64,000 bases of DNA from Lota lota (GCA_026745465.1 JACYXH010000271.1:10001-74000), one strand, 5' to 3'; numbered from the stretch's first letter, positions 13,560-27,300 are shown. The notes: generated from the sequence alone by a model not told the origin. Program-made: numbers and translations.

Positions 13560-14160
13560 TACATCCCCATACTCCTGGGAGATTTCAGCGGCTGTTAAAC
13601 CAATTGAGCTAATATGGCGTAATAAAAAGCCACCAATAAAAGGCATTTCGTCGAGCGTCTGCATGATTGATTGTGCACTAAAGTGCACGTGAGAGCTTCA
13701 TTGGGGCCTGTGGAATAGGTGTTCTGCATTCTGGCATAACTGCTAACAGGGTGGGCACTTATGTGTGGCTATATCAAATTAATAATTAGTCATGTCTCTT
13801 TTTTTTTTCTTTAGGAACCATCCCCTCAAAACGAGTGGGTGAATATCATTATTAGCGGCCCTTTTTGTTTCCATGTCTTTCTCATTACTGTCAGGTTTGA
13901 TGTAACATAAAGTTCATTAAAAATTAAAGCGGGAATCTTAATTACAAGGCTACACTGACTGAAGTTAGAATTAGCCCACTCAGTGATGTGCAAATGAGGG
14001 CATTATTTAAGAAACACGCTGGAAGTCGTTATGCTAATGTACAGGGTTCACCGTAGCAGACCTTTTCCCTTGCAGTTGCATATTCATTAAACACACTATG
14101 CAAATTTAATGTAGCAGTCTTGTTAATTTATTCTGATTTATTGAATGCGACTTGTAAAAT
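13560..14160. promoter_or_regulatory. Candidate developmental enhancer block with POU octamer
   Basis: This is a repeat-free, AT-rich block with many short transcription-factor-like words. It has a perfect octamer ATGCAAAT at 14098-14105, a nearby TGCATATTCATTAA, several TAATTA/ATTAAT homeobox cores and a TGCAAATGAG. Such composition is typical of deeply conserved noncoding enhancers in gene deserts beside developmental regulators such as FoxB1. This is inference: conservation cannot be seen in one sequence. Confidence 0.3.
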
Positions 14161-15766
14161 GTACCCATTCAATTACCCTAGCGCCTTGTAAGTTAAGGTA
14201 CATGGGCAAAGTTTTTAACTGAGTAAATGATTTCACGAAGAACAGGTGGATGAATGAAATGAAATCATGAACAGCTTCGCTTTAGAATAAGATTCAGATT
14301 CACTTAAGAAACCAATCTAAAACGATCCAAAGTGGACTGTTCAAATCCACCGGAAATGAACTAGTTCTTCCTCTGAGACGACGAACACCAGAAGACCGTC
14401 TCTGGGTTTAGAGAGAAACAAACACCCCTGCGTTGATTACGGCTTATATATAGGCTCTGTGTTTCATTCTTTAGACAATCAAATGTTATTATCACTGTTA
14501 AAACATTTCAAAGAATGAGAGGGGACAAAGTGAAGGCAGCAGTGAAAAGTTATTTTGTGCAGGTTTCACTCAAGAAACCACCACAAAAAATAACGGTAGT
14601 ATTTAGTTAACTGGAAAATCAAAGTTGGACATTATTATTGCTATGAATACCTAATAATGTATCTTGAACGTTTTTTTTTTAATATAAAATACAACAGAAA
14701 GTATTGAGCCACATTTTATGATTGATGAACTGATTTACTACCCGGTCCAGCTCCGTTGTGAACAAAGAAAGAGTAAGATAATTACTTAAAAAATATTTTA
14801 ACTAAACAATAACTAATAGCATTCAGACAATTATGGAGCTCCATAATTGAGTAACTTTATTTTTATTTTTATAAAGTAATCCAGTGATCTATGTTTTGAA
14901 TGCTGGAGTATAAGATTCAAACATCTTTCATATGTGTCAAAGGGCCAAGTGATACACTACCTGAGGAAATGCATATGCTGGCCACACGGCTGTGACTACG
15001 GCTGTCTCCACTACCTAAAACCACTTTGTTTACTGGTTTTCTGGCTACATTCCAACAAACTGCCATTCACAACCACCTCTTATCATCCAACTCTCCAATC
15101 AATATCCCAGAGTGAATAACGCAAATATAACATGTGAAGGATTCGCTATGCGCCATTAATCTGCTCAGGGGTCAATCATTTATTATTTAAATCAAGGGCC
15201 TTATTTAAATGAGTTGAATTGCGTACGCTCAGCAGAAGCAGATGCAAGTGGCTGAGAGACGTTTATGTGTGTGCACACAGTAAAGATAAACCCTTGCTTT
15301 TTATGGCATGTGGTTCGCATCATAAACACTGTTGATTACACAGACGTAATACGGCGCAATTATTCTGGTGTTGCTAATTAAGAATCATCCCGGCTAAAAA
15401 AGAAAATATTTGTACATATAAAGTGTTTTGTTTATGTATTTTCAAGCATATTTTAGCAGCATAAATATTGAATTTCTTTACGGCTCCAGAGCCTTGGTGA
15501 ATTTCCACTTTTCTCAATCCTATTTAGCCTATTAAAAAAAAATGTAACAAGCTAGTGTTAGCAAGTCCATTCCATTAGCATGTAGCATCCCTCCCTATGC
15601 GGTTGTGCAGACAAGCCTTCCTCCCTGCTCCTCCATGACTGACAGCTGTGCTCCGTCCCATTGACCATAATTAATCTGTGTTTAAGATGGGACTGCCTAC
15701 ATAGTTAGTGTGGCCCCGTCTACACGAGGGCCCCTCAGTCCCGTGTCTCCGCCGCCTTGTCGGTAC

Positions 15767-15986
15767 GGGGGGGGGGGGGGGGGGGGGGGGGGGGTTGGGA
15801 GCCCGTGCATCTTGCGCCGTAATTATCCCATTCCCATGAATAATGGGGACAACTCTGAGTGGTCAGAGCGAGGCTTTGATGGAGATGAGCAGGGTTTAAT
15901 CACGTTCCTCCTCCTCCCTCTCCTCCTCCTCCTCCTCCTCCTCCTCCTCCTCCTCCTCCTCCTCCTCCTCCTCCTCCTCCTCCTCA
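15767..15986. repeat. Poly-G run and CTC triplet tract
   Basis: A run of 28 G (15767-15794) is followed by about 27 CTC/CCT triplets (15903-15986). The triplets create a spurious polyleucine reading frame. Confidence 0.95.
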
Positions 15987-16953
15987 CCTGCTTCCAGGCC
16001 GTTGAGCCTCATCCTCTCAGCCTCCTGGACCCTGCAGACCCCAGGGCTCCCTGCCTCCCTCCACGTCAGCCAGGAAGGAATGGATATGATCTCCTGGAGG
16101 GTGTAACGTAGGACCCCTTGCGGCAGAGTGGACTCCTGTCCAACAGGGCATGGCAGGGCGATTTAGCGTGGTCAAATACAATCGTGGATTCACTGTACTT
16201 CTATTATATTGTTGAATATGGAGCCAAAGCTGTCATACTACTGTGATTGGTCTTAGCTTGGCTTTGGAGCGATTCTGTAAAAAAACAACAACAACTGTTT
16301 TCATAGGTTTGAGTCAAGAATATGTCATATAAAATGTGTGTTTGTCATTATATTGACCGATAACCAAGATAACAAAGAAATCTGCATCGCAACCATGCTA
16401 ATAATATTTAGTTGGAAAAGCTGTTGTTTCCACTTCGGTTGAAGTGCTTCTCATTAGAAAGTCAAACACGGGATTTATCACTGCCTGCGTCCCCCGGGGG
16501 CCAGACTCATGTAAAACAGACATTATTACGGGGCCCTCACTGCACACACACAACAAATCATCTTTGTCAAAAACCGGCAAAGGGGACCAGAGATTCCTAA
16601 CTGCTCTTAGCAGGGAGGAACGCAGAAACAAACGTCCCTTCGTTGCAAGGGCCCGAAGTCAGGGGGCCGGTTTCACTACGCCGCGCACCTCCGCAGAACA
16701 ACACGCCCGGGACCGGCTCCATAGAAAGGCCCGGAGTTCTGGCTTTGCCTCCCTCGTTTAGTGTCATCTCGTCAGATCCCCACCTTCTGACCGCCAACTT
16801 CAGACCAGCCCCTCGCCTCGCTATCCCATAATAACACCATATCACTGGTACAGCAGAATGTGGGAGTCATTCATCAAACGAGACAAAGGATTAATTAAGC
16901 CTGCAGAGAGAATGAGCCCTCCCTCGTCACTCATCACAGTCTACCCTTGGCCT

Positions 16954-17185
16954 GGGGGGGGGGGGGGGGGGGCTCTGCACTGGTAGTATAACCATGGGGG
17001 TGGACATGATACCTACACTACTATATAAAGCACAACAAACGTATTCGCCACATATTTATCTACACAGCACACACCTCGCGTGTGTGTTCGCTTGAAGAAC
17101 ACTGGGGGGGAGGGGGGGGGGGTGGTGCTCGTAATAAATGTATTTGTTTGTTTTGCCCTACAACATAAAGACCCTCCCCACAACC

Positions 17186-17234
<49 letters not shown>

Positions 17235-17464
17235 AGCGTGTTTAGGGAGGCATCACACATACGTTTCTTCCTACTCCTTATTGTAATGAGTTCATTAGTG
17301 CATAGCATCCTGTCCCTCACTGGAGAGAGAGAGACTCCGTGTTTTGATGAATGGACTGCGGAGAGACTGGCTCGAGGCTAGGATTCCACACCATGAGAGG
17401 CTAGCAGAAAGAGGGGGGAGAGAAAGAGAGATGAACATGAACATGGGGGGGGGGGGGGGGGGGG
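16954..17464. repeat. Cluster of G, C and CA runs
   Basis: Within 510 bp there is a G run (16954-16972), a nearly pure G block (17104-17121), a C run passing into CA (17186-17231) and another G run (17446-17464). Confidence 0.9.
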
Positions 17465-18622
17465 CAGGGGCGGTAGAAAGGGTCAGAGACACAGAGAGAG
17501 AGAGAAGGAGATGAATTCCGATTACCCAGGAGTTCTTTCCTCCCCTGGGTCCAGTATCACAGAGACATTAGGAATCTAATGTGCTATTATTCTCCATCAC
17601 TACCGAAAGCTTAAAACATCTGTCCTTGGGGTGTCTGCGGTAATAGACAGGGGCTTTCGGACCCTTCGCCGAGGCAAGGCAGCAGAGACGAAGGGCCCTT
17701 GACTGGGTTCTGTATTAATCTGCAAGTGTTTCCACAAAATTGACATTGCCTCAAGAGTAAAGCAATCAGAATATCGCTGTGTTTGAGCTGCCGGGAGACG
17801 GTGAATGTTGACCTTTCAGAATGTCTGGACAGAAACTAACCTCTCGTCTACCATGACATTTGGCAACTTCTGCAAGCCTTTGCTTCGGGATTCACCTTCT
17901 CAAGGTTGTCCATATCTACATTGTGAGTCACATGTGGGAAGCAAGATGTTTCAACCAGTAACGCATCAAATGTTGTTGATGTAAAATGGAAATACATGAG
18001 CAGAGATAAGTATGAAAATGAATATTATTATAGTATTGCGAGTTTCAATGTAGCACTTCAGTTCAGCCTGAAGTTTAACCGTTTGACATCTGCTTTGAAT
18101 AAAATAAAATAAATGGTGCAGTTATTATGTAAAATTGAATTGGCTACCTCTTTCCCAATTACTACTACACTTCACTACATAGCATTGGATGGAAATCATT
18201 ATCGTATAAAATCGAATTTAATATTGATGAAACTCATTTGAACATGAAAGATGAAGCTAATGCATGGATAGTATTTGATGCTCTATTTTCATTAATTGGT
18301 TTAATTCTAGACAAAAACCAGTTATATTTGTCTTAAAGGCTTTTAAACCCCCAAGCTCTAATTAAAAATGCATTTCCTTAAACTGAAAAATATATATTTT
18401 CGCTTTCATTAATTATTAATCATTTGGAGATTTAAAAAAACTATGTGGCCGTGATCATTTTCATTTATTTCAAAGTAATAATAATCATTTCACTTTTACT
18501 TTCACTCCTACTGGATCACTGCTGCTGTGGCTATCACAGCAGATCTACTGGCACTGGATAACATGAACAACCCCACAACCTGTTCAAAGATGAAACGTTT
18601 CCCTGTCCAAGCCAAAGGGGGA

Positions 18623-18623
<1 letters not shown>

Positions 18624-18703
<80 letters not shown>
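18624..18703. repeat. GA microsatellite
   Basis: About 40 GA units with a single AAA interruption near the left end. Confidence 0.95.
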
Positions 18704-18707
<4 letters not shown>

Positions 18708-19998
18708 AGATGGCTCAAATTGTTGTCTTCCACTGCTGGCTCTATTCACCAATTAAAAGTTTCTGGCTGTTTTTCCATCCCTCCCCCAAGTAGAGATTGC
18801 AAACATGGCAAGAGGTCAAGTATCTGCAAGCGGAGGGAAACAAGCAGGAGTGAAACAACTGTTTCCAAACGGGTTGACTTTGCCTCAGCTGGCAAGCAAG
18901 CGGGCCTGTGTTCACCTGCAAGAGGGGTGTAATCACCCAGCACCAAAGTGAATAATTAGTGCATTAATTACCCAGCTTAAAATGAATACTTGGCGCTGCC
19001 CTCCATCAAGAATAACAGGTGTGTGCCTTTAAGGGACAGGGATTAAAGATTATTTCGTTATCCCAGCCCTCCTTCAGGCACAGCTGTCTTGGGTTTCTCC
19101 TGTCATGCACGGCCAGGGTCGCATGGGGGCCCACTTTCCTCTGGCGTGGCGGTTTTGGGAGGCGGGCAGTTGACAGAGAATGAATGGTGTTTAATCTGCC
19201 AGTGTGTTCTGTCCTTGAGATTCCCGGATAGCCTGTCCACATAACCTCCAGCTACACGCAGTGGGACCGGTGGTGCTGGCCATTGTTTGGGCTGGGAACC
19301 GTTGCTATTCGACGCTGACGACGCGTTGCTTTACGTTGAGCAGATACGAGTTGACACTGACTACGCATTTACGTGAGAACGGGATGTTTTTTTTTTTTAA
19401 ACGTGATCGAAATAGACCCGATTGTTAAATATGGATCACTGCACAGTGACAATGCCGGAGTTTAATGTTCCAGTCGCCATGCTAATTAGTTTGTTAATTT
19501 ATATACATTTCATAGAAATGAATGAAAAAAATAATAATAACCACAAAGCGGCAGAATTATTTTAACATTTATATGGTTAAGGCAAGAGCGTGTTTGTACT
19601 TTAGGATTTCCCTGATCACGAAAGTGTAATCTGATGATAGTGAGCAACCCATGGGCTGTGTGTCTTTCCTGTTTTGACTTAAGCAATGAAGCAAGTGAGC
19701 CTGGAGGGGTTTGCTCTTTAAAAGCACTTAAAGACTTGTCAAGATGCCACAAACACTGCTCCGCTTCCCAGCCTCTTCCTATGTTTGTTATTCCGGCTTG
19801 TTGTGTGTTTTTTAAATTGCTGCAGCAGGTCTAACAGATCTTCGACGCGGCACCTCTAAATATGTGTTTGTGTCTTTGAGAAGGTGTTTCAGCAACACAG
19901 CATGTTCAAGTGGAAATCGGCATCTTCTCTTACATTTCTCATTCATTTCGCATTTTCAATACCCTCATGTAAATGTTAGATAGGTGGGCTGTAAAATA

Positions 19999-20046
19999 CA
20001 CATGCACCCCACACACACACGCGCGCGCACACGCGCACGCGCGCAC

Positions 20047-20080
<34 letters not shown>
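19999..20080. repeat. CA/CG alternating microsatellite
   Basis: A CA tract with interspersed CG dinucleotides, strictly alternating purine and pyrimidine. Confidence 0.95.
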
Positions 20081-20346
20081 TAGCTATGGTAAATCAAGAT
20101 GAATGTGGGGCTGAAAGAGCCTGGCTGATTATAATATCAGTACAACCCGCTGCACTTAATCTTTCAGTAAAGCCCTGTTGTCTTACAGCGCCGCATCATT
20201 CATTTCCCTGACAGTGATTTAGCATTCATGCTCCTACCCCATTGACCTGCGCTGTGTTTCAACCTAACTTTATCTTAACCTCGGCCATCATCTGTCACCT
20301 GTGAGCTGTCACACGCACAGACAATTGGACACAAGCAGCGCTGTCG

Positions 20347-20410
20347 GGAGGGAGGGAGGGAGGGAGGGAGGGAGGGAGGCGAGAGGGAGGGAGGCGAGAG
20401 GGAGACGGCA
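20347..20410. repeat. GGGA tetranucleotide tract
   Basis: Repeated GGGA units, slightly interrupted by CGAGA. Confidence 0.9.
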
Positions 20411-20869
20411 GGGAAACAGCTGCATCTATTATGTTCACATGGTCGGGAAAGGTGAGCAAGTTTCCGCTGAAAGATTACAACCTTTAATTTCTTTGGGGAG
20501 AGTGGGACCTTGGTTCTGCTGCCAAGCCTGTTTTGCAGGTCAGGGCCCCCTGAATGTTAACTAAGACCCAGGAGCAGGTCAGCGTGCAGAACACGGGACC
20601 GGGAAGAAGAGCCAGCGCCCTTTTCGCTGGCGGCCAGCAGCTCGTGCAGAAGGTTGCCATCCATCTTTGGCAGGATCGCTAATGATCCGTTTTAGGGAAA
20701 GGTCCGTGGCCAGGAAGGCTGTCCAGGTACCGGCTCTCACCGGTGCGTTCCCTGCTGCGGCACGCCACACAGACTCAGAGAGCCGTGCCAGCAAAAAGAC
20801 AGTCCCCACTTACCAAAGAGCCTCGGGTATTCCTCCCAGGCAAGGCAGGGCCGTTTGATGTCCTCCCAG

Positions 20870-20954
20870 CCTCTGATGGGGCCCCTGGAAGAACACAACC
20901 AGGGGCCCCATCAGAGGGCCTCCAGGATGGGGGGGGGGGGGGGGGGGGGGGGGG
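20870..20954. repeat. 19-bp perfect inverted repeat next to a poly-G run
   Basis: The 19-bp arms at 20870-20888 and 20899-20917 are exact reverse complements around a 10-base loop. A 26-base G run follows at 20929-20954. Together they mark the left edge of the 21-bp minisatellite. Confidence 0.9.
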
Positions 20955-21023
20955 TCGTCTCAGTGCTTTCATCTTTTCCAACTTTGGGTTTGGTCTAAAT
21001 GATAGAACAGGCTCAACTCCCCC

Positions 21024-21945
21024 TAGTCTGCTCTCTGTACTCTGGACTGCTCTCTCTGTACTCTGTACTGCTCTCTGTACTCTGTACTGCTCTCTCTGTA
21101 CTCTGTACTGCTCTCTCTGTACTCTGTACTGCTCTCTCTGTACTCTGTACTGCTCTCTCTGTACTCTGTACTGCTCTCTCTGTACTCTGTACTGCTCTCT
21201 CTGTACTCTGTACTGCTCTCTGTGTACTCTGTACTGCTCTCTCTGTACTCTGTACTGCTCTCTCTGTACTCTGTACTGCTCTCTCTGTACTCTGTACTGC
21301 TCTCTCTGTACTCTGTACTGCTCTCTCTGTACTCTGTACTGCTCTCTGTGTACTCTGTACTGCTCTCTGTGTACTCTGTACTGCTCTCTCTGTACTCTGT
21401 ACTGCTCTATCTGTACTCTGTACTGCTCTCTGTGTACTCTGTACTGCTCTCTCTGTACTCTGTACTGCTCTCTCTGTACTCTGTACTGCTCTCTGTACTG
21501 CTCTCTCTGTACTCTGTACTGCTCTCTGTGTACTCTGTACTGCTCTCTCTGTACTCTGTACTGCTCACTCTGTACTGCTCTCTCTGTACTCTGTACTGCT
21601 CTCTGTGTACTCTGTACTGCTCTCTCTGTACTATGTACTGCTCTCTCTGTACTCTGTACTGCTCTCTCTGTACTCTGTACTGCTCTCTCTGTACTATGTA
21701 CTGCTCTCTCTGTACTCTGTACTGCTCTCTGTACTCTGTACTGCTCTCTGTACTGTGTACTGCTCTCTCTCTGTACTCTGTACTGCTCTCTGTACTGTGT
21801 ACTGCTCTCTCTCTGTACTCTGTACTGCTCTCTGTACTCTGTACTGCTCTCTGTACTCTGTACTGCTCTCTGTACTGTGTACTGCTCTCTCTCTGTACTC
21901 TGTACTGCTCTCTCTCTGTACTCTGTACTGCTCTCTCTGTACTGT
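21024..21945. repeat. 21-bp minisatellite, about 44 units
   Basis: A tandem array whose main unit is TGCTCTCTCTGTACTCTGTA plus C (21 bases). Shorter variants (19 or 14 bases) appear from about 21480 onward, and single changes (GTGTAC, CTATGTAC) are shared by scattered units. The unit is a multiple of three without a stop in several frames, so long spurious frames exist on both strands. The internal GTAC is self-complementary. Confidence 0.97.
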
Positions 21946-24107
21946 GATTACAAATCGCCTGGTGTCTACATCCCACCGCCTGCGTTCAAAGCCTCAAATA
22001 ATAACATGAGTAAGCACGGCAAATGATTGTTGACATTTCAGTTACAATTCTGCGTATTTACATGATTATAAAAAATCCATCAACAATTCTTACTTTCTGA
22101 CCTGTACTAGAGATATTACTGTACTAGAGATATTAGAGATAATCCAAAGACTGATCCATGTATCTGCATTTCATGAATTTACAATCACATATTTGCAAAA
22201 TGTTAAAATGTAAATAAAAACGGAGATTCATAGGAACCATTTAACATCTATTCCAAATATTGAAATTGTACTTATTTGTCTTTATTTTGTGACATGTGTG
22301 ACCTAATATTAAATAATATTTGATGAAGACAACAGGATCTTATAGACTGTGACACATATGGGATGAAATGCTGAAACAAGGACCAGAAAATGAAGCCTAG
22401 TCCCACCGTTGCATTGCATGTGATGATGTTGTTTGGTGAACAATCAGAGGCATAATTAGAGACAGTGTGTTTCTTTGTTAATAGAGCAGAGACGTTGACT
22501 GCAGGGAGCATTTCACATGCAATTAATTATAATCTCAGCGCACGAAGAGGCGTTCATGTCAATATGTGCACTATATGAACCAAATGTGTTTTTGTTTATT
22601 TGTTTGTTAGTACATAAACAATTTATTCAAATGTTTAACAAAAACAAATATTAAGAAAATCATTGAAAAAAAGGAGTGATCAACTACTCCAAAACGATAT
22701 GTTCGATAATTAAACCATCATGGAAATTTCGTCCAACTATAATTGTGATATCGGACAAGGGATTGCGGCCGCGAGGACTGAGTTCTCCTTGATGTAATTA
22801 CCTGTAGAGGTCCTGCGGTAGCCAAGCCATCCCCTCCTCAGCCCTCCGTGGTAAATGGTCCTTGAAAATCAGACAGATTGCTCACCGTTAAACATATGGT
22901 TTCATCGGAAAGGTCACCGTTGTTCTGCGGGTTAATATCCCATGCCAGCACCGCCGACAGGAGGGACCCGTGTATATTAATGACCAGCGCGGGCTCTCCT
23001 GAGAGTTGGACGCCAGGTCATCGCACATCCCCTCTCTGAAGAGAGAGGAGGAAGTCCCTCAGTGGCACAAGAATAAAGGGCTTATCGTTTCCACTGCGCT
23101 ATCTTCATCTTCTTTTGGATATCATAAAGTTGCCCAATTAAAGTCTATATTTTCTTTTAGAAGGTTCGTTTTTTTTCCCCTTTGTCTCCCTGTCCCTGTC
23201 ATGTGCTCTCAATTTGTCGGCCATTTTCGGTACACAACACAAAAGGCACACGGTGGTATTGGAATGTATCGCCATGGAAACATTTGAAAGGTCCATGTCT
23301 CCGTATTCCTCCACTGACATTCTGTCTTTGCGTTGGGGAGTGAGCACGGGCAGGTCTCCCATCACACATGATATGAAATGCTGGAGTAAGACAACCACAT
23401 AAAGAGATCCTGGAGGCCATTTTGGCACAGGGCCTGTAGGGACTCCTCTAGACTGCAGTCTAGTAATAACACGGCGATGTGTATAAAGTCAACTTTCCCT
23501 CATGTTAGAGTTAGCAAATAGTATTTCTGTGCACTGCGCTAATATGAACTGAATCGAAACACCTATGAAACAGAAATGTGAATTCTCGCTGCATCTGTCT
23601 CTGGCTAATTGAGTTGCTGCAAAGAATGTTAGGACTCTGGAGAATAATTTGCTAGTGCAAAACATGGAATGGACCAATTTATTGCTCGCTGCAGGCTGTG
23701 GAGTTTCCACCGTCTTTGATCAACCCTTTTAGGTCAGCATCTCTTGAAATACTGAAGCGTATTGTGTGGACCGGAAAATATCTCTTCTTTTTAGAGGACA
23801 ACATAAAAATGTTGCAGGAAACCAGAGGGGATTTGAAGGTCAGCCACAGCAGACTATATTTACAGTTCTGTTCATGGGATGGCTTAACATTTATCATAAC
23901 AAAGTAACAAAGTCATTATTCACTTCCACTTACCGCATCCTGTGTTTTAGCTGCTGTGCATGGGAAATCAATGAATAAGCAGTTACCAATCGGCTATTCA
24001 CATATTTAACATTTGCAATTTTCCTGTCTGCACATGCTTCCTTTTATCTTACAATTTGCACACAAAAAAAGGGAATGAGTGAGGTAAAGTAGCATGTGTT
24101 TGGATGT
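21946..24107. other. Gene-poor intergenic DNA
   Basis: No exon is supported. It is AT-rich with a few mixed-composition blocks, and no long repeats. Confidence 0.5.
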
Positions 24108-24125
24108 GAGTGTGTGTGTGTGTGT

Positions 24126-24221
<96 letters not shown>

Positions 24222-24222
24222 T
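24108..24222. repeat. TG microsatellite
   Basis: A nearly pure TG tract of about 115 bp ending in a short CGCGCG patch. Confidence 0.97.
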
Positions 24223-24268
24223 TGTGTCCATTGTTCAGCGTCAAATTGTTATTAGACTAAATGACGGA

Positions 24269-24309
24269 CGTGTCTGCTCCATTTGCCTGAGCCAAATGGA
24301 GCAGACACG
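24269..24309. repeat. 17-bp perfect inverted repeat
   Basis: The arms at 24269-24285 and 24293-24309 are exact reverse complements separated by a seven-base loop, about 45 bp after a TG tract. Transcribed, they would form a stable hairpin, but they are too short for a typical microRNA precursor. Confidence 0.9.
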
Positions 24310-27300
24310 AAGTATTCTTGAAGAAGACATCCATCTTTCTGAACAGAGTCTAACTTCATTTAGAGGATCAACACACTGTAAATACATAAACTCAAAGCGT
24401 ACTATTTGAAGAATATGAGACCAATAACAAATTCTAAAATGCGCTCAAATAATGTCGGTACCTTTACCACAATCAAATGAGGACATTTCATTTTAAAGAC
24501 CGTTGAGATGAGAATCCAGAGAAGATGTAACCTCAACTGTATTTGAGGAAAGAGGAAAGAGCTGCTTAGGCCATAAAGTAAAAGTACTGAGGAGGCAAGA
24601 ATTGCACGTCTGAACGAATTCCACCCAATGACACAATACCCCACAGTTCTCGTCTGTTGTTTTATTGCTTATTGTAGCGGCTTTCTATCCGTCACTGTAA
24701 AACTATTCACTTCATTGTAGTGCTCTGTGTGGTACTTTAGTGTTCTGGTGTTTAGTGGTGGGCTGTACATTTCTCCCCTTCTATAAACATTCATTGGGTC
24801 ATAGATGCCAACATTAAGAATAGCTCTCGTCCAGTCTGAATGGGATGTCTTGATTTGGCTGTATGTCAAAACCTTTATATGCTGTAATCTAGAGATGTAA
24901 TGTGTCTTGTTCTTTATTGAAGGATTAATTATGCATGAATATATGTAATGTCATGTTATAGTATAACATTTGATAAAGATTACTGTTTGTAACAGTGTTA
25001 GACGTTACATTAGACATTGGTTTAACTTTACATTATAGCTGACATTGTTCCAACTGTGTAATGCCACTGTGCTTAAATGGCAAGCATTCCGGTCCAAACA
25101 CAATCTTATCCCATTCATTATATCCAGGCACATTCCCAAGGTCAGAACTCTAGAAATTTTAATTTCCCTGGAAGTAAAAGGAACTATTAAGTGGTACATC
25201 AAAAATGCTGAATGGCTGTAATTAATTTGACAATGGTATTAGGTGGAGTAAGTTAGGCCTTATCCTCCACTGACCTCTCCGTTTTGCTGTCTCAACACCA
25301 CAGAGTCCAGCCATGTATTGGAGAATTAACTCAGTGCTGAGCTGCTGTATGTTACCTTCACCCTAGTCAGGACTGTACATCTGGTAACATTTTAGTCTAT
25401 GTGTGCAAAGGAGCTGAGAGTTTGATTATTATTGAGGATGCAATTATTTTATTATGCATTTTCAAATGTACCACAATTATTCTTTCTAGATCAGCTTTAA
25501 AAAAGCTATTATTATTATTTCACATTTCAATAACAGTTAACTTTCAAGCAGTGCTCTACATTTATTTCCACTATTAGAAAAAAACAACATAACTCTGATA
25601 TTATAATTCCTCAAATGACAAGGATGCGACCGAATATCCTTTTAAAACACAGAAGAACAAACTCAAACTAAACCTCCGTGCTTTATTGGAACTATATCCA
25701 CATAACATGGTATAGTTAGGTCATGCAATGTATTTCTCTCACGGCGTTTCAGCAAGGCCCTTGAAGAAGCAAGTTCTAAAGGGGCTGGAGTAGATCATTA
25801 GCCCACACACATGTACATAGTGTGTGTCTCATTGGGTACTTAATCAGGTGGCAGTCCCTTCCTTCACTGTTAGAGAGAGAGAGCAGGGGGGGGGGGGGGG
25901 AGAAAAGGATAACATCACAGTGGGTGCATTAATTAGGTAAAACCAAAATAATATTTATCAAAGGCTATGTCCCACGGGGGAATTATCGAGACGAAGAACA
26001 GAGGAGTTAATAGAATACAATTGGCCACAAAAGGAACATGTGATTTAACATGAAATGTCCACCTGATCTCTAAAGTAAATCCTTTAGAATAACGATCACA
26101 CGTTATTACATGCAAACCCTCAGCAAATCGTTAATCGACCTTAATCAATGTTGACAACGACAGGGGCGTTTCTACACACACTGCTCAGAACCTCGGTCTT
26201 CATTCCTCCCAGCATTTCAAACGCAGGACATTCAGTGGAGCAATAATATCTCCCTTAAGGACACAAGCCATTCATATTGAATCCTCACACAGGGATCTTC
26301 AAAGCAGTCCATGGAAACAGTGTAATAAATAACTATATGCTGTATACGGCAGAGGATAAATCAAGGACAGGGAAGTCGGAGGGCACCAACTCAACGTCAA
26401 TCTTTACGACGGTCATGAAAGTGGCGACTTGTGGATGACTTCAAGTGGAAACTAAATCTCCGCACTACGTTTTGCACCTCACATACTTTGTCGGGGTTAC
26501 GACCTCCGACCGAGATTGTTATGAATCAGTAAGTACGCAGGACAGACTGTCTGGTGGCTCCCATTCACAACACTGCATAAGAATACGCTGTGAATACACT
26601 GCTTCCATTATAGTCCTCAGGTTCTCAAAAGCTCAGGCTTCTTCATAGAAGACTTTCAAGTAATCAGGCAGCTCAGAAGCCATACAATGAAAGCAGTAAT
26701 ATGTATGAAAATCGTATTTTCTACTTTTTATTTCTGCCTGCCAACTACAGAATGGCAATACTGCCGTTGAAAGGATCTATGCTACTTCGGTATGAAAGCA
26801 TCCTGGTCCTCCATCTCAAGTATCTGTAGCCACTGGACATAAGGGAGCCACTCTGTATGTATACAAGCTCAACTATAGTGGATAAAGAGAACTTCATGTC
26901 AGAACTACAATCCTGCATCTTTACCTCAGAAGGGACTATTTCGTATCTGAACAGCCCCAATATATGGTGATGTAAATGTGTATTATTTCAAGATCAAATT
27001 CAAAGACACACAAGCAGGCGAGGACGAGGAAGCAGTGAAAAGAGTTAGTTCCACTCAATTATCTTTAGCAGGATAATTAATCGATTCAGTATGCACATCG
27101 AAGTCTCAGAGGCCTCTTTGAGATAATTGTTCTCATTGACTTGAATAATTATTTGTTTGCCGATTTAATTATTTTCACATTTAAAAAAAGAATGAGCGTG
27201 AGCTGATACATACGCTCGATTTTTGTCGGTTTGATAGTAGATAGTAGTGTATAGTGTTACGACAAATATAAAAAGGTGACAGCCTGAAGAGAATAAGCAG

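Larger units (their letters stand above)
14161..20928. other. Gene-poor intergenic DNA with scattered microsatellites
   Basis: No coding exon is supported. Repeats are listed separately: G run 15767-15794, CTC triplets 15903-15986, G run 16954-16972, C run plus CA 17186-17231, G run 17446-17464, GA 18624-18703, CA 19999-20080 and GGGA 20347-20410. The remainder is ordinary AT-rich DNA. Confidence 0.5.

Noticed and set aside
15710-16111. Polyleucine frame of 133 codons
   Set aside because: Created by the CTC triplet tract and a G run.
21024-21945. CRISPR-like regular repeats
   Set aside because: Units are contiguous without unique spacers, and the context is a vertebrate genome. It is a minisatellite.
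20743-22026. Very long open frames (up to 427 codons) across the 21-bp array on both strands
   Set aside because: They exist only because the 21-base unit has no stop in several frames. No domain, start context or splice structure supports a gene.
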